A DNA stretch of 64,000 bases, taken from assembly GCA_028551475.1 (NCBI GenBank), contig CM052356.1:29973884-30037883 (forward strand). Reading direction: 5' to 3'. Made by a program: the position numbers and the translations under genes. The notes under the pieces were generated by a model. The model saw nothing but the letters and a program-made list of their open reading frames with translations. It had not been told where the DNA came from and did not search any database. This DNA is from Casuarina equisetifolia. Lineage: Eukaryota > Streptophyta > Magnoliopsida > Fagales > Casuarinaceae. Each line of letters opens with the position of its first letter. The stretch's first letter is position 1. Shown piece by piece: positions 44,754 through 54,809 of the stretch.

Positions 44754-47060
44754 TATAGTGAAGTATCACGTTTTGATTTAGATCAATTTCCTCATTGATT
44801 ACGTAAGCAGCACCCAATCAACCGTTTAGGTTTTAGATGATATAAATACGAAATCTAGTAGAAGTAGAGGAATCTGGGGCGTGTTCTTAGCAAATACGCA
44901 AGAGTTGCCGTCTGCAACTTCATATTTGAAGATGAAGTGACAAAACATGGTTCTTCCAATGGAAGAGACTTGGTCTATGCCTTTTAATTGTATACGAACA
45001 CAACAAAATCTTAGCCTCTGTTGGCTTCTCCTACGTCAGATGATGAAATCTGAAAACGTCTAATAATACATTCTATACAGAAAATGGAGTTTATACGAAT
45101 CTCATCCGACACTTACCAACCCCGATCACAGTCATCTCACGTCAACCCCGATCACAATCATCTCACGTCAGCCTAATCAACATGACTAGTCTTACCAACT
45201 ATTTTCTCCTACTACGTGTAGGCAAGATAATAATAAGTGCATTAAAAAAAATTAATTAGTGTAGATGTGAGCTAATACACTGAAGTGTCTATTCAAACTT
45301 TAGCCAACTTGTAAAGTTTTTACAGGTAACTCCTCCAGTAAATATTTAAATATCTTATTCTGTTAATATGGTTAAGCAAAGATCATACAGCATTACTAAA
45401 ATATCAAGAAAGTAAAATATGCCATAAGAGAGTAGATGAAAAGATGGTCTAACGGTTTTACTAAAATATTTTACATTTCATCAGATCATTCACCTTCTAT
45501 ACATTTCTTCTGTTTTCGACCTTCAAAACCTTACTGGCTTTCCTATTTAATAATTAACTTTTTTTTTCTCCTAAAGGAAAAGATAATTGATTCTGAAAGT
45601 AGCAGCCTGCCCCCGACTACTCTGGCCAATAGACGTAGAATAGAAGGTCCATATCAAGAACGCTCCCCAATATTTGATTTCATTGACTTTGTGGATCTTC
45701 CATGCCGCAATATGCAAGAAAAAATTAATTGAAAGATCATGACAACAGCCAGAGACTAGTACGTTATCTCGTTGTCTCCCTATATTATCTCAGCTTGAAT
45801 GGTACTACCCACATCTAGCGCTCATATCACCAGGCTGTAATATGCAAGAAAAGATCCATTAAATGATCGTGATAACTTAGGCAGCAGAATAACACGTTAT
45901 CTGGTTGTCTCCCCATGTTATGCGGAGTTCAACGGTGCAACCTAAATCTGGCATTCAATATCACCAGACAAGAGGGCGACGTATCAACCAAATCGTTAAA
46001 TTGTGTGCCTGAGAAAGAGACTTCCGAATATGATTCAAAATGTTGAAAATTGCTTGCCAACCGCCGTTGAAGTCGAGTACCGAAGCACAGTAACATTTTG
46101 TCCCTTGTTTTGGCTATAGTCAGCTATCCTTTGTTTTTGTTTTTTGTAAGAGCTCTGCAGAAATGAGAACGATCAATGTTATTAAATGTAAAAGTTTTAT
46201 AGTAGTCCTACTCAATGTATTTTTCAAAGTAACATTATATTACATTTGAAACGAAAGGAATAAAAAAAAATTAATAATAAAAGCCTAATAGTTTTACTAT
46301 TATTACAAAAATTAAGAAGGACGTAAAAACTAAGATCGCATCAATCAAAAAGTATATCTTATAAATTGTAAAAAATTTTTGTAAGAGTATTGAAATTTTT
46401 CAAGTAGTTTTTGAGTCTAAATGATGATGATATAACTAAATAATTTTGTATTTTTTTTGGTGATATATAATACCTAACATTTTATCCAAAAAAAAAAAAA
46501 GGTTTCCATTTCTTTATTTATTTATTTTTTATTTTCCTATTCCTTCTCTATCTGCAAATCAAAGCAAGTCCATGCATAGGTTCTTAGATACTTTTGTTTC
46601 TTGACTTTATACCCTCCAATAGAAATATTATATCATTCTTTGTTACCCTTCTAATATTGTTCCTCACAACCCTCAAGAAGTGAAATTATAGATTTTGCTA
46701 GTCATATAATAGGAGAGAGTTTCACTTGAACTTAGTCTACAATCAAATTTTATTTACAAAAATCGTGAAAAGTTATTTTCTCTTATTTATATATAGAAGA
46801 TTCTATAGAATATTAAACATAATTTTGGAGATTCTAATAACTTTTGAAGCATTGTTTGGACTTGAAGAACAAGATCAAGATTAAGCAATAACATGTCCTG
46901 AAGCCAAAGTCAATTTTCACTGAATTATAGTTAATTGGAGTAATTTGTTATCTTCAATCTAAACGTCTGAATTCTTCAAAATGCTTTGCTGATAATCACT
47001 AGGTCTTTACTAAATTAACACGACGATGAGAATTCCACGAAAAGCTTGAACGAAAACAAG
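44754..47060. repeat. Segmental duplication unit III (right part)
   Basis: Aligns with unit I (13492-14100) and unit II (22140-24250). It contains a 26-bp perfect-but-one tandem repeat at 45118-45143 and 45144-45169, and the counterpart of the 49-codon frame at 45583-45732. LINE B at 46155-46500 interrupts it. Confidence 0.7.
46155..46500 (+). mobile_element. LINE B 3' fragment in unit III
   Basis: Matches 14795-15088, ending in GGTGATATATAATACC, ATCC and A13. The sequence after the poly(A) (TTTCCATTTCTTTATTTATT) matches that after the unit I copy. Confidence 0.75.
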
Positions 47061-47852
47061 TTTTCTTGACATATGCATGGGAATCTTATTGCAGGAGAAA
47101 ATAAAGATGGGCATTTATGTGAGTAGCTTTACCATGAAAAATTGTGGCAGCATTGTGTTGAAGAAAGAGTTGGAAACGCCCCTCACTTGTTAACCTGGGT
47201 TGCGGTATGTTGAAGTAGCATTCTCACTTGATGTGTGGACCACTCTTTCATCTTTTATTGTCCGGGTGTTTCATTTTCAATATATGTGGGCTGCTGTTTC
47301 ATCTCTTATTATGTGGGTTGTTGGTTTGAAGCGTATGTGGGTTGCTAATCCTTACTTAGTACACGGGAGCTTTTTTAAAAAGCTTGTGGGCTGGTTGGAA
47401 ATAAGTAGGCCTGTATGAACAGAAGGGGGGACCACTAATAAGCTGTTTAAAACAACAGCATGTTGATATCTCCTAGGTAAAGAGGAACATAACCTATTGA
47501 ATACTGCAATCTGCATAACTCGATGCTACTCTTTAAGAAATAGTTATGAAGGAAACTCTGTGGGTTTTATGCTGCATGTCTAGCCTATAACAACAAGATT
47601 GACTGTTAATAATAGTGTATACCTTAAGTGGTTCTCCTCGTTATGCTCTACGATTGATTTTTGAAGAGTAGAAGGGAACACAAAGATTGCACATATTGTC
47701 TGTCCGTAATAAGAAGTCTCAAAGTCCAGAAACTTTGCAAATAAACGGGAAGGTGACGAACTTGCAAAACAAATATAGAAATATAATTCAAAAATTCAAT
47801 TCCTTTTTTTTTTTGTGTTTGGGTTAGCTAATGTCCTGATTGAAAAAGTGTA
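47061..47852. other. Spacer, no gene supported
   Basis: The 72-codon frame at 47200-47418 matches nothing known to me. From about 47765 the sequence parallels 26010-26090. Confidence 0.45.
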
Positions 47853-48529
47853 TGTTGGACCGCTCCAACCTAAATTTAGGCCTTATGTTGGGCCTTTTGA
47901 AGATAGTGTTGCCCTAATATTAGATCAAGAGAATTTTTTAGGGTAGTCATAAAAAGAAAAGAGAGAGAAAAGGAAAATAGCATAGTTTTCACAGGAATTA
48001 AAAGCTTTATGCAATAGTGCATCAAATGCTTGATTAAGGTCGATCCATAATTTGATTGAGTTGATTTTTGATTAGTAAGTTTGAGATTGGGTTTCTTTGT
48101 TTTGAAGGGTCATGTTGACATTTGGAGCTCTCTACATCAGCATATCTTGATTGAAACTTTGAGTGATTTTTTTCCCAACCTTTCTTGATTAAGATGATAT
48201 TTTTAACTTGTTCTTCACCATCAATTATTGATTCTATTGTTATTGAATTAGTAAATCTTTATCCTGTTAATGTTGTTGAGGACTTAATTGGGTTATAAAC
48301 CTAAAGATTTATGTAATAACGATTTGGGTAGACTTTGTGATTGAACCTATGGGTTTTAACGCTCACATTAGAGGTATTTTCTATATATAAAAAAAATTCT
48401 CTTGTATTGATTATGTAAATTTTGGTGTTTGTATCTTTTACTTATACTTCAAATACATTATTTATTTTTTCAGTATTTCCTCACAAGTTTAATCAATATG
48501 AAAAAATTTAGACATTTTTTTTTTCAACA
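47853..48529 (+). mobile_element. Probable solo LTR of another family
   Basis: 677 bp starting TGTTGGACCG and ending TTTCAACA, flanked by GTGTA (47848-47852) and ATGTA (48530-48534), an imperfect 5-bp duplication. It interrupts a block that is continuous at 26080-26100. A TATATATAAAA element lies near 48382. Confidence 0.6.
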
Positions 48530-48777
48530 ATGTAGAGGATCGGGAAGGATGAGGGCTGATTGGCCATTCAAGGAATTGTTGCTACCCTCTCTAGGGAATT
48601 TGAATCCTCTGTCTTTGTGTTTCCTAAGCCTCGAGCTTCAGCAGAGGAATTTCTGCTCAAAAAAGCATTTCTGATATGGGTTTCTGGACATAGCCATTAA
48701 GGCAAGAAATGGTACAATGGCCCCCTTTAGTTAATTTATACTATTATTTTTGTTAGTCTTAAGTTGAAAATAGGAGT
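48530..48777. repeat. Block duplicated at 26090-26230
   Basis: Diverged copy (GGAATTGTTGCTACCC, GAGGAATTTCTGCTC). The 81-codon frame here is not kept in the other copy. Confidence 0.55.
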
Positions 48778-49236
48778 CATCTTTTTTTTTTAAAATGTAC
48801 ATGGACAAAGTTGCTTTGGAAGACTATCCTTACTCAAAATGAAATTTGATGTTATATTGGAGGATGAAAAGTAGAAATGTAATGGATGATTAGAGCAATT
48901 AAATGAAAGAATTTAGCTACAAAGCGTCTTAAAATATATTTTTTTAGTTTACATTTATTGTTTACAGATAAAATAAAATAGAAGATGATTTTAAAACAAA
49001 ACAATTGATATTTTAATTCCATTGGCTAAAAAAATTATATAATAGGGAGCTTTTTTATTTCAAAATATAAAATCCTTAAAGAAAAATGTGATTCTTAGTG
49101 AGATTTGAAGACTTCTAACCTTTATTTTTTTTTGTAATTTTTGTAATTTTTGTAATATTATGATATGTTTCTATTTGTTTTTACACTACTTTCTATTAAT
49201 GCAAATTTATATTTCTACCAAAAAAAATTTGTTAGT
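48778..49236 (+). mobile_element. LINE family C 3' fragment
   Basis: Plus-strand LINE tail with TTTTTGTAATTTTTGTAAT, then CTATTAATGCAAATTTATATTTCTACC and A8. It contains the inverted copy of the dispersed repeat seen at 8040, 24255 and 27045. Confidence 0.6.
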
Positions 49237-49620
49237 GTTATATAATCTTTTGGTTCTACCACAAGCACAACTTAAAGGCCTCGATTCATGCGTCATGAGT
49301 CTCCTCCATTCAATTGTGCTGGCATAATAGTGCTTAATTGAAAATGAAACAAAAAGTAGACCATGATTGGTTGATTTTCTGGACTGCTGGATTGTACCAC
49401 GTCGACACCAATTGGCATTGGTGTTGGCAATGGGAAAAAATGTGACACTAGCCTCATTTAGAATCTCTCAAATTTCAGAAAGTCTTATATCGCCTGCACA
49501 GATCTTTAAGACGTCAAAATCTGGATTGCCACTTCCGTGCATGTCATCAGCCTCTCATTTGTCCATTCCCGTGAACAAATCCATTCTTTCATCTATGGAT
49601 AAACAATTCTCTCATATTTT
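49237..49620. other. Spacer with unassigned coding-like sequence
   Basis: Moderately GC-rich, with a 99-codon plus frame at 49367-49666 and a minus-strand reading (MDLFTGMDK, NPDFDVLKICAG) interrupted by stops. Its position just downstream of the ankyrin fragments on the minus strand suggests it could be part of the same dead gene. I cannot identify it. Confidence 0.3.
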
Positions 49621-50663
49621 GAAAAATTTTATACACTTTGGAACCACTACTTTGATAGGTAATTAAATGAAATGCAACATGCATAAGACTTGTTAACGAC
49701 ATATTTATAAGCAATTCGTGGGAAACTTTAACCAATAAAGTTATATCTTACCCATACTCCTAATTTTGATTCCATAATTGATATCATATTGAACACAAAA
49801 GTATAAGACTATCTTCGAGGTATGCTTCGACAGGATCTCCTTGAGTAGTAACTAACATTTTCATGATGTCTAATCCTCTTCTTGTTGGAGCTAAATGAAG
49901 AGGAGTGCCCATCATGAGCAGAAACTAAGCAAACACCCATATTTCCTTACAATAATTCATTTACAGTCTCAATGTGGTCCTCACCGAAGACCAAGACAAT
50001 AGGGATTTGTCCCGCCATGCTGGCTCTTATTTGCAAGTTTCAGTTTCTTGTTGACAAGAACTATAGCAAATTCAACGTGGCCAAGCACTATTTTTATGAA
50101 GAAAAGGTCTTATCAAAGGATGATTTCTGTTTTTTTAATATTACAATGCATGCATACTAGCCCAAGATAGAAGTCCCTATTAGCTTCTTTCTGAGTTAGC
50201 TGAATAAGCAACCTCATCAAAGGATGTCAAAGAAGCTTCTTTGAGATTGAGGGTATCCTTTTGGATCACTATTTTAGTGAACGAGCTAACTAAGGTGAAG
50301 TCAACAAGAAATTGCAGAGTAACTAAAGCACAGTGTTTTCCATGTGATCTGTTAGAAAATATGACCTTTGAAACCACAGAAGAAACTTCAATAAGAAACC
50401 ACGGACTAACTAAAGCACTGATTTTTCCGCGTGAAATACCATCCCAAAGCGCTGGTCCCTGGAGGTTTGAAGAAAACAGATGAGAAGGAATCCGGCACGA
50501 TGCGTTCCCAACAACAACCAAAAAAAAAAAAAGTTTTCCCTTGAAGGGAACGCCTATTATTGGTTCTTTGGTAATTGCCGCTGTCTTTGACTAGTTCTTG
50601 GGATAGTGGAAAATGAAAAGTGATACAAAAGTAACAATGATAATGAGCTTTAAAATGGGCAAA
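49621..50663 (-). pseudogene. Ankyrin-repeat gene fragment, tandem copy 1
   Basis: Minus strand: EDHIETVNELL near 49985 (second helix of an ankyrin repeat), a break, then GTPLHLAPTRRGLDIMKMLV from 49909 down to about 49855, the canonical G-TPLHLA ankyrin pattern. YLEDSLILLCSI follows, then a stop. The 5' part (50521-50180) is an open frame with two imperfect repeats (ALVSPWFLIEVSSVVSKVIF and ALVTLQFLVDFTLVSSFTKI) that I do not recognise. Ankyrin repeats mediate protein contacts. The copy is interrupted and too short to be a working gene. Confidence 0.6.
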
Positions 50664-50670
50664 ATTGTTT

Positions 50671-51720
50671 GAAAAATTCCATACACCTGGGAGCCACTAC
50701 TTTGATAGCTCAATAAATGAAATGCAACATGCATAAGACTTGTTAACGACATATTTATAAGCAATTTGTGGGAAACTCTAACCAATAAGGTTATATCTTA
50801 CCCATACTCCTAATTTTGATTCCAGAATTGATATCATATTGAACACAAAAGCATAAGGCTATCTTCGAGATATGCTTCGACAGGATCTCCTTGAGTAGAA
50901 ATTTACTTTTTCATGATGTCTAATCCTCTTCTCGTTGGATCTAAATGGAGAGGAGTGCCCATCATGAACAGAAACTAAGCAGACACTTATATTTCCTTAC
51001 AATAATTCATTCACAGTCTCAATGTGGTCCTCACCGAAGACCAAGACAAGAGAGATTTGTCCCGCCATGCTACCAGTTATTTGCAAGTTTCAGTTTGTTG
51101 TTGACAAGAACTGTAGCAAATTCTACGTGGCTGAGCAATATTTTCGTGAACAAGGGGTGTCATCAAAGGATGATTTTAAAAATATATATATATATATATT
51201 ACGCTGTACACATATGGGATATGAAATCACATACCTCAAAATCGGAATCCCTACTAGCTTATCCCTAAGCTAGCTGACTAAGCAACATTATCAAAAGATG
51301 TCAAAGAACCTTTTTTGAGATTGGGGGCATTCTTTTGGATCAGTGTTTTAGTGAATCAGCAAGCTGAGGAGAAGTCAACAAGAAATTGCAGAGTAACTAA
51401 AGCACGGTGTTTTCCAAGTGATCTGTTAGAAAATATGACCTTTGAAACCACAGAAGAAATTTCAACAAGAAACCACGGACTAACTAAAGCACAGATCGTG
51501 AAATACGTCCCAAAGCGACGATCCCTGCAGGTTTGAAGAACACAGATGAGAAGGAATCCGGCACGATGCCTTCCCAATAATGAACAAAAATCATTTTCCG
51601 ATGAAGGGATCGCCTCTTATTGGTTCTTTCATAACTGCCGCGGTCTTTGACTAGTTCTTGCAATAGTAGAAAATGGAAAGTGATACAAAAGTAACAACGA
51701 TAAATAAGCTTTAAAATGGA
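50671..51720 (-). pseudogene. Ankyrin-repeat gene fragment, tandem copy 2
   Basis: Head-to-tail duplicate of copy 1 at 1050 bp spacing. The TPLHL motif is at about 50941-50958. Stops and indels differ from copy 1, and an (AT)n run at 51183-51200 replaces part of the sequence. Confidence 0.6.
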
Positions 51721-52369
51721 GCAGGATAGGTGGGTATAAAGCATCTTTGTTTACACCCATCTTTGTTTATTTGTCTCTGTTCCTACTTGTTTGAATCCTG
51801 CTTAGGTGGGATTGAAGGCCAAAGCCATATTTGCTGCTACAAGAGATCTTGTTGGAATGACGTTTTGTATTAAAAGATATATTGCCGGCCCACGCATGTC
51901 TTTGGAACGTCATGTAATATTTAAGGTCAAATTGCAGGAATCTACTCTTTGTATCTTTAAGATCCTTGGAGTGGTCCAAGGATGTTTCCAGAAAATTTAT
52001 CATCCAAACGTTTTTGCTTGAACTGACCGTTACGAAGTTCACGTAAACGCCTAAGAATGTTTGTTTAAACATGAGCGAAGATTGGCTTCAATCAGATCCT
52101 CACATTGTTAGTACATCGAAGCCAAAATCATCAACACAAAGTGGTTCTAAAACACAGTTATTCTTTATCCATTTCACATTTTTCTTTATGTCTTAAAAGT
52201 ATCTGGGGAACATACAGTCACAGGGGGTGGTGAAGGGAATTTCTTAAACATATAGTAAAGGGAATTTCACACGACGCAAGTAAAGGGAACAAAAAAAGGA
52301 GAAAACAAGTTTGGCTACTGTTTGGTATAGAAAATGAACGGAGAGTTTGAGTCCATTTGTGAGGACAAC
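51721..52369. other. 3' flank of CYP716A copy B
   Basis: No gene recognised; the 71-codon frame at 51806-52021 has no known match. A 9-bp perfect hairpin (ATCCTTGGA, loop GTGG, TCCAAGGAT) lies at 51962-51983. The P450 polyadenylation signal should lie in 52200-52369; no clear AATAAA was seen on the minus strand. Confidence 0.4.
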
Positions 52370-54735
52370 TTAAGCTTTGTGAGGGTAAAGGCGAACTGGC
52401 AGGTCGTTTGCAGGCATGGGCAGGGGATCAACTATGATTTTCTCATCAGGGATTATCTTCTCCCACCTGAACCTTTTCAGCAAGTTGTGCATGAAAACAA
52501 GTATTTCCAATCGGGCATATTCTTTTCCTGGGCACATCCTTGGTCCTCCGCCGAATGGAACAAATGTATAAGGAGCAGGTCCCGTTCCTTCAAATCTAGT
52601 CGGATCGAATTTCTCAGGTTCAGGGAAGTAATCCGGGTTTTTGTGTGTCGAGTTCGAGCTCCAGTACAGCTGCATGAAAAACAATAAAAAAAAAAAAAAA
52701 AGATGTCATGGAAGGTTCAAACGTATAAGTGGAAAGGTTAGACTAAATATATGAAGACTTTGTTACCTTCCAGCCCTTTGGAATGGAGAAGCCATTGAAG
52801 ATGAAGTCATTAATGGCTTCCCGGAAAGCTCCTTGGAGCGGTGGAGCAAGCCTCATGACTTCACAGGCTACGTTCCATGAATATTTCATCTTTTGAATGT
52901 CATCCCAATTCAACAATTCCCCCGGTGCTTTGGAATTGGCTATCTCCATTTGCTCTAAACAAATAAAAAAAAGATGGATCAAAATAGTTGCCTGGAATAA
53001 GGACAAACTATAGAGTCGTCGCCAGCTAATGGCAATAGTATTATAGTAAAAAAAAAAAACATGGACGTCAACCAAACATTTCTGATCGTCCTTAGTCAAA
53101 TATGCGTATGTTAGAAAAACGACCTCCACTAAACAGGTTAAACTTTAGAAAAGACATGTTGGAGGACAGATCAAAGCACCACGAATGTGGACAAGCATGT
53201 TTCGTGGGAGTTGAAATTTACAAGGTCACACAATGGGGCCATTGAGTATGTTTAAATTTCAGTCAGTGTCATGATTATTCTTGTTGGAAGCAGGCGCAAA
53301 TGTTGAAAGATTTCTCAAAAGGACAGAGATTAAAAAAATAAAGATTTTTGACCTTGGAGCAAGATTGATCCTGATATCGTTCATTTTAAAAATTATGATA
53401 TTTTTCTAAACAAAATTACAGTCAAATTTTTTATTGGTCTATCCTGTTGGCTGTTTCGTTTCCCGTATAAATCTGCTCTTATCCATCCGGTCTCAGGTTA
53501 AGACAAGCAAAGTTTTAAATTTTATTTTAAAAATTAAGCAAATAAGACCTTCAATAAGTTTCATCTGCAAAACTAGAAAAGTAAATAAATATCGGCGACA
53601 AGATCATGTTATGGAAAGAAGAGAACAAGATATCATCGTATTCACCTTTGTAGACGCCCTCGTAAATATGAGGAAGCTCGGCAAGATACTTAACAATGAA
53701 AGTGCAAGTAGCACTTGCAGTGTCATGACCACCGATCAGCAATCCAAGAATTTTATCGGCAATGTCTAACTCATTCATGTACTTTCCGTCCTCGTCGCAA
53801 GTCAAAAGCATGTGAGACAATATGTCTTGCGTGGGACTTGCCTTTCCCTCACCCAGATCAATCTTTCTCTGCTTAATGATCGCCAGGAGCTCCTTCCTAA
53901 CGAAGCTTGAGGCCTTGATTGCCCGGCGGAATGGTGTCCCCGGCAAGTCAATAGGGATCGATATGATCCCAGACGCAATAGATTGGAATGGTCCGGCTAA
54001 TCGTTCTATGTGGTGGGGATCCTCAAGGCTCAAAAACAAGCGGGCAGCCAACCAAAAGGTATAGCTGTCGACACAAATTACGAGAAGTGAGTTACGAAGT
54101 TATCTGACAATTAACTTACATGACTTACAAAAGAAGGAAACATATCCAAACAGGTTAATTAGTATTTTATTGTTGTAGAGAAAGCAATTTCAACATCACC
54201 TTTTTGCAAGTACGAACACTGTAACTTCATTGTGGCCTTCCCAGCCAGAAGCGAAGTGTCTTTGTGCGATTGTATCCATGGTGCCGATGTATCTCTGCAA
54301 AGCCTCGGGCTTAAGGAAACTGGGGAGCAACTTTCTCATCCTCTTGGCTTCCTCTTTGGAGCTGGTCTGGTTGGAAGTGGGGAAGATTTTGTTGACTGAG
54401 TCTGGCCACCAAGCAGTGACAAGCTTGTTCTCGTTGGAAAACAAGAACTTGTTACATGCCGCGCCACAGAAGACTGCAGCCGGCTGCCCAAGAAGGGAGG
54501 TTTTGAAGACGTCGGACGAAAACTTGGTCATGCGATCGAAGATAAACTTCTCTGGATGGCCTTTCCATCCAGCGGACAAGAACTCGAGGCTCTCACCGAT
54601 CATTGGGTAGCCTGTTTTGCCCGGCGGAAGGTTTGGGGCGGTGAACTGTGACCTATGCTTGTAAAAGAGGACGAAGAGAGAGAGGGTGACGAAGGAGACG
54701 AAGAGAAGGAGCAAGGAAAGGTAAAAGTGCTCCAT
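52370..54735 (-). CDS. CYP716A: Cytochrome P450, CYP716A-type (triterpenoid oxidase)
   Basis: Four exons: 54735-54200, 54064-53646, 52954-52767 and 52669-52370, all with GT-AG introns. The total is 1443 bp (480 residues), the usual length for the family. The N-terminus has a hydrophobic anchor (about residues 5-25) for the endoplasmic reticulum membrane, then [15 protein letters not shown]. The I-helix oxygen-binding motif is GGHDT (290-294), the K-helix ExxR is EVMR (350-353), and the haem loop [10 protein letters not shown] (420-429) has ligand Cys427. CYP716A enzymes oxidise amyrin- or lupeol-type triterpenes, several of them at C-28 to give acids such as oleanolic or betulinic acid. The exact substrate here is inferred from similarity. 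No internal stop or frameshift was seen. The start is chosen because it sits about 60 bp below a TATA box and gives the standard N-terminus. Copy A at 4555-6796 is its dead paralogue. Confidence 0.93.
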
Positions 54736-54791
54736 GTCGAATGTTTTGGAGTTTGAGCTTTGAGGTGCTTTAAGGTGGTTGGTAGCAAAGT

Positions 54792-54800
54792 CTATATATA
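54792..54800 (-). promoter_or_regulatory. TATA box of CYP716A copy B
   Basis: TATATATAG on the minus strand, about 57-65 bp upstream of the ATG; position and context match copies at 6854 and 15279. Confidence 0.7.
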
Positions 54801-54809
54801 GGCACTTTA

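Noticed and set aside
47200..47418. 72-codon Val/Trp-rich frame with internal repeats
   Set aside because: Not preserved in the paralogous block near 24200 and not similar to known proteins.
51962..51983. 9-bp hairpin as a microRNA precursor or terminator
   Set aside because: The stem is far too short for a plant microRNA precursor, and rho-independent terminators do not apply in a plant nucleus.
54230..54610. 126-codon plus-strand frame over P450 exon 1
   Set aside because: Antisense shadow of the P450 exon; the counterpart over copy A is likewise an antisense shadow.
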